A DNA stretch of 21,320 nucleotides from Chromatiales bacterium (GTDB lineage Bacteria; Pseudomonadota; Gammaproteobacteria; SZUA-152), in contig JALTPW010000707.1 of NCBI GenBank assembly GCA_026999335.1, positions 1-21,320 on the forward strand, read 5' to 3'. Positions 6,461 through 14,797 of this stretch are shown piece by piece. The position numbers were made by a program, and so were the translations under genes. The notes below the pieces were generated by a model. The model did not search any database and was not told the origin of the DNA. It was given only the letters and a program-made list of their open reading frames with translations. The stretch's first letter is position 1. Each line of letters begins with the position of its first letter.

Positions 6461-7974
6461 AGTTTCGAGTGCATCACTTGTTCAATAAGGTGGTCGACCG
6501 TTGCATGCATCACATCCAACAGCGGCGCGGGCCACAAACCCAATGCGAGCACGGCAACGGCCAGTACACCCAAAAGGAAAAATTCCCGCTTGTTCACATC
6601 CTTCAAGGCGGCAACATTGTCATTGGCGACCTCGCCGAAGAGCACCCGCTTGACCATCCACAGGGTGTAGGCGGCGCCAAAAATCAGCGTGGTGGCGGCC
6701 AGGAAGGCGATCCAGAAATTGGCCTTGAAGGCGGCCAGGATGACCATGAATTCACCGACAAAACCGGAGGTGCCGGGCAGGCCCGCATTGGCCATGGCGA
6801 ACAGCACCATGAACGCGGCAAAGATCGGCATGGTATTGGCGACACCGCCATAATCCGCAATCTGGCGGCTGTGCATGCGGTCATACATGACGCCGACGCA
6901 GAGGAACATGGCGCCGGAAATAAAGCCATGTGAAATCATCTGCACCAATGCGCCTTCGATGGCCATGGCCATGCCCTGGGTGCTACCGGTATTTTCCAAG
7001 ATGGCAAAGATGATGAAGAAACCCAGGGTCACGAAACCCATGTGCGCAATGGACGAATAGGCAATTAGCTTCTTCATGTCCTTCTGTACCAGGGCGACGA
7101 AGGCGATATAGACCACGGCGATCAGCGACAGGGTGATCATCAGCCAGTCCAGCTGCTGTGAGGCGTCCGGCGTGATCGGCAGGCTGAAGCGCACGAAACC
7201 ATAGGTGCCCATCTTCAGCATGATGGCCGCCAGGATTACCGAACCACCCGTGGGCGCCTCCACATGCGCATCCGGCAACCAGGTGTGCACCGGCCACATG
7301 GGCACCTTGACGGCGAAGGCGATCAGGAAGGCGAGGAAGATCAGGGTCTGCTCGGTCATCCCCAGCGGCATGTTCTGCATGTCGAGAATGCCGAAAGAAC
7401 CGGACTGGATGTACATGTAGATCAGTGCGACCAACATGAAGACCGAGCCGAGGAAGGTGTACAGGAAAAACTTGATGGTGGCGTAGACACGCCGCTCACC
7501 ACCCCAGATGCCGATGATCAGGAACATCGGTATCAACATCGCTTCCCACAGTACATAGAACAGGATCGAGTCCAGCGCGCAGAACACGCCGATCATCAAA
7601 CCGTCCATGATCAGGAACGCGGCCATGTACTGAGCGGGCCTGTATTTGATCACGTCCCAGCCGGCAATCACCACCAGGACGGTGGAGAAGGCGGTCAGCA
7701 GTATCAGCGGCATGGAAATGCCGTCGATACCCAGGTGGTAATTGATATTGAAGGTCGGGATCCAGCTGACGTATTCAACAAACTGCATCTGATAGGTGCT
7801 GTTGTCGAAACCGGTCCACAGCGGAATCGTCAGCAGGAAGGTCAGCACGGAAACGGCCAGGGCAATAATACGCGCCAGCGGGGCCTGCTCGTCCTTGCTG
7901 AAAAACAGCACCAGCAGGCCGCCGATGATCGGCGTCCAGATGACCAAACTTAATAGAGGCAAATCAGCCAACAT
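6457..7974 (-). CDS. nuoM: NADH-quinone oxidoreductase subunit M
   Basis: NuoM is the middle antiporter-like, proton-pumping subunit of the membrane arm. Its 505 residues match the usual length (E. coli 509). Glu144 in LWEAMLIPMF, Lys223 in FAVKVPMWPVHTWLPDAH and Lys254 in AAIMLKMGTYGF are all in place. It starts at ATG 7974 with AAGG nine bases upstream. A 70-bp A-rich gap separates it from nuoL, one of the two widest gaps in the operon. Confidence 0.97.
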   Translation of the reverse strand: MLADLPLLSLVIWTPIIGGLLVLFFSKDEQAPLARIIALAVSVLTFLLTIPLWTGFDNSTYQMQFVEYVSWIPTFNINYHLGIDGISMPLILLTAFSTVLVVIAGWDVIKYRPAQYMAAFLIMDGLMIGVFCALDSILFYVLWEAMLIPMFLIIGIWGGERRVYATIKFFLYTFLGSVFMLVALIYMYIQSGSFGILDMQNMPLGMTEQTLIFLAFLIAFAVKVPMWPVHTWLPDAHVEAPTGGSVILAAIMLKMGTYGFVRFSLPITPDASQQLDWLMITLSLIAVVYIAFVALVQKDMKKLIAYSSIAHMGFVTLGFFIIFAILENTGSTQGMAMAIEGALVQMISHGFISGAMFLCVGVMYDRMHSRQIADYGGVANTMPIFAAFMVLFAMANAGLPGTSGFVGEFMVILAAFKANFWIAFLAATTLIFGAAYTLWMVKRVLFGEVANDNVAALKDVNKREFFLLGVLAVAVLALGLWPAPLLDVMHATVDHLIEQVMHSKL

Positions 7975-8044
7975 GCAACAAGACCTTTTTCTGTTTTCTT
8001 TCTATTTTCTTTTCATTTGAGCAATACGGCCGTTATACAGCCCG

Positions 8045-9997
8045 CTAAAAGCTAACCGCCAGACCGATCAAAGCCAGCAGACCGACAATCATCGCGAAGG
8101 CATAGTGATACAGATAACCGGTCTGCGTGTAACGAATCTTGCTGGAAATCCAGCCAACACTCTTCGCCGTGCCATCGACGAGCAGGCCGTCGATCAACTT
8201 GGTATCACCGACGTTCGACAACAGACGCCCCAGCTTGCGCGAACCGCCGGCAAAGAAGCGGTCATTGAAGGCATCGAAGCCGTAGTTGTTCTCCAGCACC
8301 TTGTAGACCAGCGAGAGCCTGTCCTTGATCATGGCCGGGATATCCGGTCGCTTCAGGTAGAAAAATGCCGCAGTCGCCACGCCGGCCATGGCCAGTAGGA
8401 ACGGCGGGGCCATCACACCATGGACGAGAAAGCCACCAATACCCGTGTAATGCTCACCCAGCTGCGCAAGGACATCGTGCTCCGGCTTGACGTAAATGGC
8501 GTCACCAAACATGCCGGCAAACAACATCGGTTCGATGAAGAAGGCGCCCGCAATCACCGAGGGCACGGCCAGGGCCAGTAATGGCCAGGTCACCACCCGC
8601 GGGCTTTCCTGCAAATGTTCCCGTGTGTGCTCATCCATGCGCTCCTTGCCGTGAAAGACCAGGAAGAACATGCGGAAGCTGTAAAAGGCGGTAATGAAGA
8701 CACCCAGCACCACGGCAAAATAGGCGAATCCGGCACCGGGAATCTGCGAGGCATGCACGGCCTCGATGATGGCATCCTTGGAAAAGAAGCCAGAAAAACC
8801 TGGGAAACCGATCAAGGCCAGGGAACCGATCAGCATGCACCAGTAAGTAATCGGCATGTATTTTTTCAGGCCACCCATCTTGCGGATGTCCTGTTCATGG
8901 TGCATGGCGATGATCACCGAGCCCGCCGCCAGAAACAGCAGGGCCTTGAAGGCGGCATGCGTCATGAGATGGAAAATACCGGCGGAATAGGCGGAAACAC
9001 CCAGCGCCACGGTCATGTAGCCCAGCTGTGACAGCGTGGAATAGGCAATCACGCGCTTGATGTCGTTCTGGATGATGCCCAGCAGTCCCATGAACAGGGC
9101 GGTAATCGCACCAATCACCAGGATAAAGCTCAGCGCGGTCTCGGTCAGCTCATAGATGGGCGACATACGGGCCACCATGAAGATACCCGCCGTCACCATG
9201 GTGGCGGCATGGATCAGTGCAGAAATGGGGGTCGGGCCTTCCATGGAGTCCGGCAGCCACACATGCAGTGGTACCTGTGCCGACTTGCCCATGGCGCCGA
9301 TAAACAACAGGATGCCGATGACCGTCAGCAGCGACCATTCACTGCCGGGAATGATCTCGATGGTCAGATCGGCCAGCGCCGGGGCGGCATCGAACACATC
9401 CTGATAGTCCAGACTGTTGAAATACATCAGCACCGCGGCAATGCCGAGGATAAAGCCAAAATCGCCCACACGGTTGACGAGGAAGGCCTTGAGGTTGGCG
9501 TAGATGGCCGTTTCACGCTTGTACCAAAAACCAATCAGCAGGTAGGAGACCAGACCCACCGCCTCCCAGCCAAAGAACAGCTGCAGGAAGTTGTTGGACA
9601 TCACCAGCATCAGCATGGAGAAGGTAAACAGCGAGATATAGCAGAAGAAACGCTGGTAACCCGGATCGTCGCGCATATAACCAATGGTATAAATATGCAC
9701 CATCAGTGAGACGAAAGTGACCACCACGATCATCACGGCCGTCAGCGAGTCGATGAGGAAACCGATTTCAAAACGGATGCCGTCACTGACCATCCAGGTG
9801 TAGACCGCCTGGTTGTAGACTGCGGCGCCATCGAAGATCACGTCCTTGAACACGATCACGGACATCACGAAGGAAATGGCCACACCGGCGATGGTGACCC
9901 AGTGCGCCCCACTGCGGCCAATCTGTTTGCCGAACAGGCCGGCAATGATGGCGCCGATCAGCGGGGCAAGAACGATGGTCAGATAGATATTTTCCAT
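8045..9997 (-). CDS. nuoL: NADH-quinone oxidoreductase subunit L
   Basis: NuoL is the distal antiporter-like subunit; its long C-terminal amphipathic helix runs along the membrane arm. At 650 residues it exceeds E. coli NuoL (613), which is within the family range. Key residues seen are Glu145 in FFGWEAVGLVSYLLIGFW, Lys238 in GAMGKSAQVPLHVWLPDS, the His in ALIHAATMVTAG and the late Lys in GFSGFFSKDAIIEA. The start is ATG 9997, preceded by GGAAAAGA, 12 bp after the nuoK stop. Confidence 0.97.
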   Translation of the reverse strand: MENIYLTIVLAPLIGAIIAGLFGKQIGRSGAHWVTIAGVAISFVMSVIVFKDVIFDGAAVYNQAVYTWMVSDGIRFEIGFLIDSLTAVMIVVVTFVSLMVHIYTIGYMRDDPGYQRFFCYISLFTFSMLMLVMSNNFLQLFFGWEAVGLVSYLLIGFWYKRETAIYANLKAFLVNRVGDFGFILGIAAVLMYFNSLDYQDVFDAAPALADLTIEIIPGSEWSLLTVIGILLFIGAMGKSAQVPLHVWLPDSMEGPTPISALIHAATMVTAGIFMVARMSPIYELTETALSFILVIGAITALFMGLLGIIQNDIKRVIAYSTLSQLGYMTVALGVSAYSAGIFHLMTHAAFKALLFLAAGSVIIAMHHEQDIRKMGGLKKYMPITYWCMLIGSLALIGFPGFSGFFSKDAIIEAVHASQIPGAGFAYFAVVLGVFITAFYSFRMFFLVFHGKERMDEHTREHLQESPRVVTWPLLALAVPSVIAGAFFIEPMLFAGMFGDAIYVKPEHDVLAQLGEHYTGIGGFLVHGVMAPPFLLAMAGVATAAFFYLKRPDIPAMIKDRLSLVYKVLENNYGFDAFNDRFFAGGSRKLGRLLSNVGDTKLIDGLLVDGTAKSVGWISSKIRYTQTGYLYHYAFAMIVGLLALIGLAVSF

Positions 9998-10009
9998 TTT
10001 CTTTTCCGA

Positions 10010-10315
10010 TCAGCCGTTCAACGAATTGATGTCATCGACATTGATGGATCTGCGGTTACGGAACAGCACCACGAGGATGGCGAGACCAATCGCGGCTTCG
10101 GCGGCGGCAACCGTCAGAATGAAGAACACAAAGACCTGGCCCGCGATGTCTCCCAAAAAATGCGAGAAGGCGACGAAGTTCATGTTCACCGCCAGCAGCA
10201 TCAGCTCCACGGCCATCAGCAGAATAATGACGTTCTTCCGGTTAAGGAAGATACCGGCAACACTGATGCAGAACAGAATCGCACCCAGTATCAAAAAATG
10301 TGACATCGAAATCAT
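10010..10315 (-). CDS. nuoK: NADH-quinone oxidoreductase subunit K
   Basis: NuoK is a small three-helix membrane subunit (ND4L homologue) that forms part of the proton path. It has 101 residues against the usual 100. The two conserved membrane glutamates are visible: Glu37 in LLMAVELMLLAVN and Glu73 in VAAAEAAIGLA. ATG 10315 is used here; an in-frame ATG three codons later would also fit. It follows nuoJ after an 82-bp gap containing a strong hairpin. Confidence 0.96.
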   Translation of the reverse strand: MISMSHFLILGAILFCISVAGIFLNRKNVIILLMAVELMLLAVNMNFVAFSHFLGDIAGQVFVFFILTVAAAEAAIGLAILVVLFRNRRSINVDDINSLNG

Positions 10316-10367
10316 GTAATTCCCACCCGCGGTGAGTTGTCTAAATAAATGGCTAAATAGTGCCGGG

Positions 10368-10391
10368 CGCCGGTTGATGGGCTAACCGGCG
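10368..10391 (-). other. hairpin in the nuoJ-nuoK gap
   Basis: CGCCGGTT and AACCGGCG form a perfect 8-bp stem around an 8-nt loop, starting 6 bp past the nuoJ stop codon. No T-run follows on the minus strand, so it is not a standard terminator. It could stabilise or mark processing of the long nuo mRNA. Its function is an inference. Confidence 0.55.
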
Positions 10392-10397
10392 AAGGCG

Positions 10398-11000
10398 TTA
10401 ATCATCCTGCTTTTCCGTTGCCATCTTGAGCAGACGGACGCGATCCTTACTCTTGACCACCACCTGCTCCTCCGGCTTCATTAAGGGGGTTTTTACGCGC
10501 TTGCGCAATGTCAGGGCGATAGCGGCGATAATCGCCACGACCAGAATGACCGCGGCTAATTCAAAGGCAAGCAGGTATTCGGTGTACAGTACCAAACCAA
10601 TTTCCCGCGTGTTGCTGTAGTCGGCATCGCGCGGTGTCGGTGCTGGATATTTATCCAGGCCAAAACGCTCTGGGCCCACGATGTAGGCCAATTGCGCCAC
10701 CATGATGATGGCGACCAGCAGACCGACCGGCAGGTAGCGGGTAAAACCTTCGCGCAGAACCGTCAGGTTGATATCCAGCATCATCACCACAAACAGGAAC
10801 AACACCATCACCGCGCCGACATAGACCAGCACCAGGGTCAGGGCAAGGAATTCGGCTTCCAGCAGAATCCAGATCGCGGCGCTGGTAAAAAATGCCAGAA
10901 CCAGAAACAGGGCCGCGAACACTGGGTTACGCACGGTGATGACCGCCGCAGCGGACAGCACCAGGATCGTCGAAAATATATAGAAAATTGTTTGTTCCAC
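10398..11000 (-). CDS. nuoJ: NADH-quinone oxidoreductase subunit J
   Basis: NuoJ is the ND6 homologue of the membrane arm, needed to couple quinone reduction to proton pumping. This 200-residue protein has about five hydrophobic segments, with the typical VLVYVGAVMVLFLFVVMMLD region in the third, and a charged C-terminal tail (VKSKDRVRLLKMATEKQDD). E. coli NuoJ has 184 residues. It begins 21 bp after nuoI. Confidence 0.96.
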   Translation of the reverse strand: MEQTIFYIFSTILVLSAAAVITVRNPVFAALFLVLAFFTSAAIWILLEAEFLALTLVLVYVGAVMVLFLFVVMMLDINLTVLREGFTRYLPVGLLVAIIMVAQLAYIVGPERFGLDKYPAPTPRDADYSNTREIGLVLYTEYLLAFELAAVILVVAIIAAIALTLRKRVKTPLMKPEEQVVVKSKDRVRLLKMATEKQDD

Positions 11001-11021
11001 GCCTATACCGTCAATTTGTGA

Positions 11022-11510
11022 TTATCGATACTTCGCATCGGCGGCGCGATCCGCCGCAATCTGCTTCTCAAACTTGTCACCGTGGGCAAGGAGCTTTTCC
11101 TTGGTCATATACAAATCCTCTCGCACATCACCGTAATACTCGAAGTGGCGTGTTTCGACGATGGCATCCACGGGGCAGGATTCCTCACAGAATCCGCAAA
11201 AAATACATTTTGTCAGGTCAATGTCATAACGCGTGGTGCGGCGACTGCCATCCTCGCGTTCTTCCATGTCAATGGTGATCGCCAGCGCCGGACATACGGC
11301 TTCACACAGTTTGCAGGCGATACAGCGCTCTTCGCCATTCGCATAGCGGCGCTGCGCATGCAAGCCGCGAAAACGCGGTGACATGGGCGTCTTCTCTTCC
11401 GGGTACTGTACGGTAATCTTGCGCTTGAAGAGATAGCGCCCGGTCAATATCAAGCCCTTCATCAACTCGATCAGGAAGAGACTTTTAATGTAATTGCTAA
11501 TCGTATTCAT
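11022..11510 (-). CDS. nuoI: NADH-quinone oxidoreductase subunit I (two 4Fe-4S clusters)
   Basis: NuoI is the ferredoxin-like subunit carrying clusters N6a and N6b, which pass electrons towards NuoB. The cysteines are Cys63/66/69/73 (CIACKLCEAVCP) and Cys102/105/108/112 (CIFCGFCEESCP). I place the start at ATG 11510 (162 residues, N-terminus MNTISNYIK). The longer open frame to 11585 would overlap the end of nuoH and adds unrelated Arg-rich sequence. From 11510 it sits 17 bp after the nuoH stop. Confidence 0.96.
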   Translation of the reverse strand: MNTISNYIKSLFLIELMKGLILTGRYLFKRKITVQYPEEKTPMSPRFRGLHAQRRYANGEERCIACKLCEAVCPALAITIDMEEREDGSRRTTRYDIDLTKCIFCGFCEESCPVDAIVETRHFEYYGDVREDLYMTKEKLLAHGDKFEKQIAADRAADAKYR

Positions 11511-11527
11511 TCGTCTGCTTCCGCCAG

Positions 11528-12604
11528 TTAATCGAACCACGGCCCCACGTTGCCGACAACCATTGCCGCAACGACCATCAGCCATACGATGGTGATTGGA
11601 ATAAACACCTTCCAGCCCAGACGCATGATCTGGTCATAGCGATAGCGCGGATAGGTGGCGCGAATCCACAGGAACAGGAACATGAAAAAGGCGGTCTTGA
11701 GCAGTAACCAATGGATACCACTACCCAGCAACAGCCCCAGGCCCCCACCCGTCAACATGGACTCGGGCAGGATACCTTCGAAGGGCGACAGCCAGCCACC
11801 CATGAACATGGCCGCGGTCAGCAGGGAGATCAAAATAATGTTCGCGTATTCGGCGAGGAAGAAAACCGAAAAAGCCATGGCGGAATATTCGACATGGAAA
11901 CCGGCGACGATTTCCGATTCACCCTCGGCCACATCAAAGGGCGCACGGTTGGTTTCCGCCAGCCCGGCGATGAAATAGATGAGGAACAGTGGCAGTAGAG
12001 GCCACATGAACCACTGGATCACACTACCCTGCTGTGCGGTCACGATTTCGCCCAGATTGAGGCTGCCCGCCGCCAACAATACGCCCACCAGGGCAAAACC
12101 CATGGCGATCTCATAAGAGACGATCTGCGCTGCCGAACGCAGCGCGCCCAAAAAAGCATATTTCGAGTTAGAGGCCCAGCCGGCGATAATGACGCCGTAG
12201 ACGCCCAGCGAGGTCATGGCCAGGATATACAACAGGGCGGCATCGATGTCCGCGATGACCATGCCATCATCGAATGGCACCACGGCCCATGCGGCCATGG
12301 CGGGGCCGATGGTCAGGATGGGGCCAAGAATAAACAAAAACAGGTTGGCATTGGTCGGAAGAATGGTTTCCTTGAACATCAACTTGACGGCATCGGCGAT
12401 CGGCTGCAACAGACCGCGCGGGCCGACACGATTGGGACCGATGCGGACCTGGATATAACCGATGACCTTGCGTTCAGCCAGCGTCAGATAGGCCACGGCG
12501 CCCAGCAGCGGGAGCAGCAGTGCAAAAATCTTCAACAGAATGATCAGCAGTGTCACCAGACCATCGGGCAGGAAACTCAGAGCTGACTGGATTGCCTCAA
12601 GCAT
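11528..12604 (-). CDS. nuoH: NADH-quinone oxidoreductase subunit H
   Basis: NuoH is the ND1 homologue at the joint between the two arms and forms much of the quinone-binding tunnel. It has 358 residues and about eight or nine membrane segments. Family motifs are ERKVIGYIQVRIGPNRVGP, GLLQPIADAVKLMFKE and the charged loop AETNRAPFDVAEGESEIVAG, which contributes to the E-channel. It starts 28 bp after the nuoG stop. Confidence 0.97.
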   Translation of the reverse strand: MLEAIQSALSFLPDGLVTLLIILLKIFALLLPLLGAVAYLTLAERKVIGYIQVRIGPNRVGPRGLLQPIADAVKLMFKETILPTNANLFLFILGPILTIGPAMAAWAVVPFDDGMVIADIDAALLYILAMTSLGVYGVIIAGWASNSKYAFLGALRSAAQIVSYEIAMGFALVGVLLAAGSLNLGEIVTAQQGSVIQWFMWPLLPLFLIYFIAGLAETNRAPFDVAEGESEIVAGFHVEYSAMAFSVFFLAEYANIILISLLTAAMFMGGWLSPFEGILPESMLTGGGLGLLLGSGIHWLLLKTAFFMFLFLWIRATYPRYRYDQIMRLGWKVFIPITIVWLMVVAAMVVGNVGPWFD

Positions 12605-12632
12605 CGATTATTCTCAGTCTTTCACGCAAAAT

Positions 12633-14765
12633 TCACACACGCGTCCGCGCGACAGCTTGCAGGCTGTCGGCGCGACGCACAATTCCATCACCGGCATAGG
12701 CCGGGGGTGTACAGTATTCGACGGCGGAACCCAGTGACTCAGGGCAGCGCCATGAACCGCTGTTGTCCGTACTGATCTCGCCCACCTCGGCAGAGAGTTC
12801 GGCGAGTACTTCGGACGATTCAATAAAGTCAAAACCATCACAGTTGAACAGATTACCCAGTACCCGCAGCACCTTCCATGCCGGGCGGGAATCACCCAGA
12901 GGTGATACAACGCCGGCAAAGCTCTGCCAGCGTCCCTCGGCATTGACAAAGGTGCCGGAGGTTTCCGTAAAGGGCGAGACCGGCAGTATGACATCAGCAT
13001 AGGCCATCACGGCCTCGCTTGAATAGGGGCTCAAGCTAACAACAAACTGCGCCTTCTCCATGGCTTCGCGGGCGGCGCCGGTATCTGCGCAATCGGCCTC
13101 CGGCTCGCTGTTGAGCAGCAGATAGGCCTTCATGTCCGAGGCCAGCATCTGCGCAATACTCTTGCCATTGACCGACGCAGGACGTCCCCCCGCCTTGCGG
13201 TGCGGCAAGGCGCCGGCCTGCCAGGCACCGGCGCCATTGCCACCAGCGGGCAAATAACCGGGACGGCTGTCGGACAATGCCGCAATCAGCGTCGCAATAC
13301 TGCGCATGGCGCTGAATCGCGCATCGTTGATCGTCGCCTCGCCCATCAGCACCGACGTGGATCGGCCTTTGAGCAATGACTCGGCAATTTGACCGTGCAC
13401 CTCCGTCACTGCGACGGATTCGCCCAGTGCCGCGAAACCCTCGGGGGCGGTCTTGGCGGACTTATCCAGCAAGGCCTTGGCGATGGCAATCAGTTCCTCC
13501 AGCATGTTTGTGGAGACAAGGCTGGCCAAGCAGGAAAAATGGTAGGAAAAACCGGCGGGGTTGACGCTGGAAACCTTTCCGCCACCCAATGCCGCCTTGC
13601 GCAGACGATGGCCAATGATGGGTTGGTCCCGGGTGACATCGGCGCCAATCAACAACACGGCGTCGTTGCGTTCCAGATCGCTGATCGCCTGTCCCAGCCA
13701 GGGGAAGGCCGGTGCCTCTTCCTGATCCGAAAAATCCGTCTGTTTGAGACGATGGTCGATATTGCCACAGCCGATCTCACGCATGAGTTTCTGCAGCAGA
13801 TAGAGTTCTTCCAGTGTGGAAACCGGTGAGGCAAGGGCACCGATATCATCCGAACCGACTTGCTTGAGACCGTCAACGGCACGCTGCAGGGCGGTTTCCC
13901 AGTCGCTCTCCTGCCACTCGCCCTCGACCTTGATCATCGGCACCTGTACGCGCTCTGCACTGTTCAGGCCTTCATAGCTGAAGCGATCACGATCCGACAG
14001 CCAGGTTTCGTTGATTTCTTCGTGCTCACGCGGCACCACACGCACCACCCGGTCGTGTTTCACATGCACATGAATATTGGAGCCGACACAGTCATGGGGG
14101 GCAACGCTGTCGCGCTGAACCAGTTCCCATGCCCGCGCCACATAGCGGAAGGGTTTTGACGTCAAGGCGCCAACCGGGCAAAGGTCGATAATATTGCCGG
14201 ACAGCTCGGAACCCAGGCTGTATTGCACGAAGGTGCCGATTTCCATGTGCTCGCCACGACCGATGGTACCCATTTCACCGATACCGGCGATTTCAGTGCC
14301 AAAACGCACACAGCGGGTACAGTGAATGCAGCGCGTCATATCGCCGCCAATCAACGGGCCGAAATCCTTGTTGGCCAGCACGCGCTTGCTTTCGGCATAG
14401 CGTGAAACATCACTGCCATAGGTGAGGGCGACATCCTGCAATTCGCACTCGCCACCCTGGTCACAAATAGGGCAATCCAGGGGGTGATTGATGAGCAGAA
14501 ACTCCATCACGCCCTTCTGTGCCGTCACGGCCTTGGTAGAACGGGTAAAGACCTTCATGCCATCCGTTACCGGCGTGGCACAGGCCGGCAATGGCTTTGC
14601 CGCCTTTTCCACTTCGACCAGACACATGCGGCAGTTGGCGGCGATAGAAAGCTTTTTGTGATAGCAGAAGCGCGGGATATTGATACCCGCATCGTCTGCC
14701 GCTTCTATCACCATCGAGCCTTCGCGCGCGTGAATCTTTTTGCCATCAATTTCGATGTTGACCAT
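12633..14765 (-). CDS. nuoG: NADH-quinone oxidoreductase subunit G, short form
   Basis: NuoG carries the iron-sulfur chain between NuoF and NuoI in the cytoplasmic arm. Visible ligands are N1b Cys34/45/48/62, N5 His94 with Cys98/101/107, and N4 Cys146/149/152/196. The molybdopterin-oxidoreductase-like domain follows but should bind no molybdenum. Only one Cys (226) is present where E. coli NuoG has the four-Cys N7 site, so N7 is absent. At 710 residues it resembles the mitochondrial-type 75-kDa subunit rather than the 908-residue enteric form. It starts 32 bp after nuoF. Confidence 0.97.
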   Translation of the reverse strand: MVNIEIDGKKIHAREGSMVIEAADDAGINIPRFCYHKKLSIAANCRMCLVEVEKAAKPLPACATPVTDGMKVFTRSTKAVTAQKGVMEFLLINHPLDCPICDQGGECELQDVALTYGSDVSRYAESKRVLANKDFGPLIGGDMTRCIHCTRCVRFGTEIAGIGEMGTIGRGEHMEIGTFVQYSLGSELSGNIIDLCPVGALTSKPFRYVARAWELVQRDSVAPHDCVGSNIHVHVKHDRVVRVVPREHEEINETWLSDRDRFSYEGLNSAERVQVPMIKVEGEWQESDWETALQRAVDGLKQVGSDDIGALASPVSTLEELYLLQKLMREIGCGNIDHRLKQTDFSDQEEAPAFPWLGQAISDLERNDAVLLIGADVTRDQPIIGHRLRKAALGGGKVSSVNPAGFSYHFSCLASLVSTNMLEELIAIAKALLDKSAKTAPEGFAALGESVAVTEVHGQIAESLLKGRSTSVLMGEATINDARFSAMRSIATLIAALSDSRPGYLPAGGNGAGAWQAGALPHRKAGGRPASVNGKSIAQMLASDMKAYLLLNSEPEADCADTGAAREAMEKAQFVVSLSPYSSEAVMAYADVILPVSPFTETSGTFVNAEGRWQSFAGVVSPLGDSRPAWKVLRVLGNLFNCDGFDFIESSEVLAELSAEVGEISTDNSGSWRCPESLGSAVEYCTPPAYAGDGIVRRADSLQAVARTRV

Positions 14766-14797
14766 CGTGATACTCGTACCGTCTAACGTGAAACGCC

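Noticed and set aside
5249..6670. 473-codon plus-strand open frame opposite nuoN and the end of nuoM
   Set aside because: It is antisense to clearly conserved nuoN/nuoM, very rich in His, Gln and Gly as expected for the complement of membrane-protein codons, and has no recognisable domain.
7264..7953. 229-codon plus-strand open frame opposite nuoM
   Set aside because: It is a shadow of nuoM with His/Gln/Asp-biased composition and no ribosome site or family signature.
11511..11585. 25-residue N-terminal extension of nuoI
   Set aside because: It would overlap the nuoH coding end and is an Arg/Gly-rich reading of nuoH in another frame; the family start MNTISNYIK at 11510 fits better.
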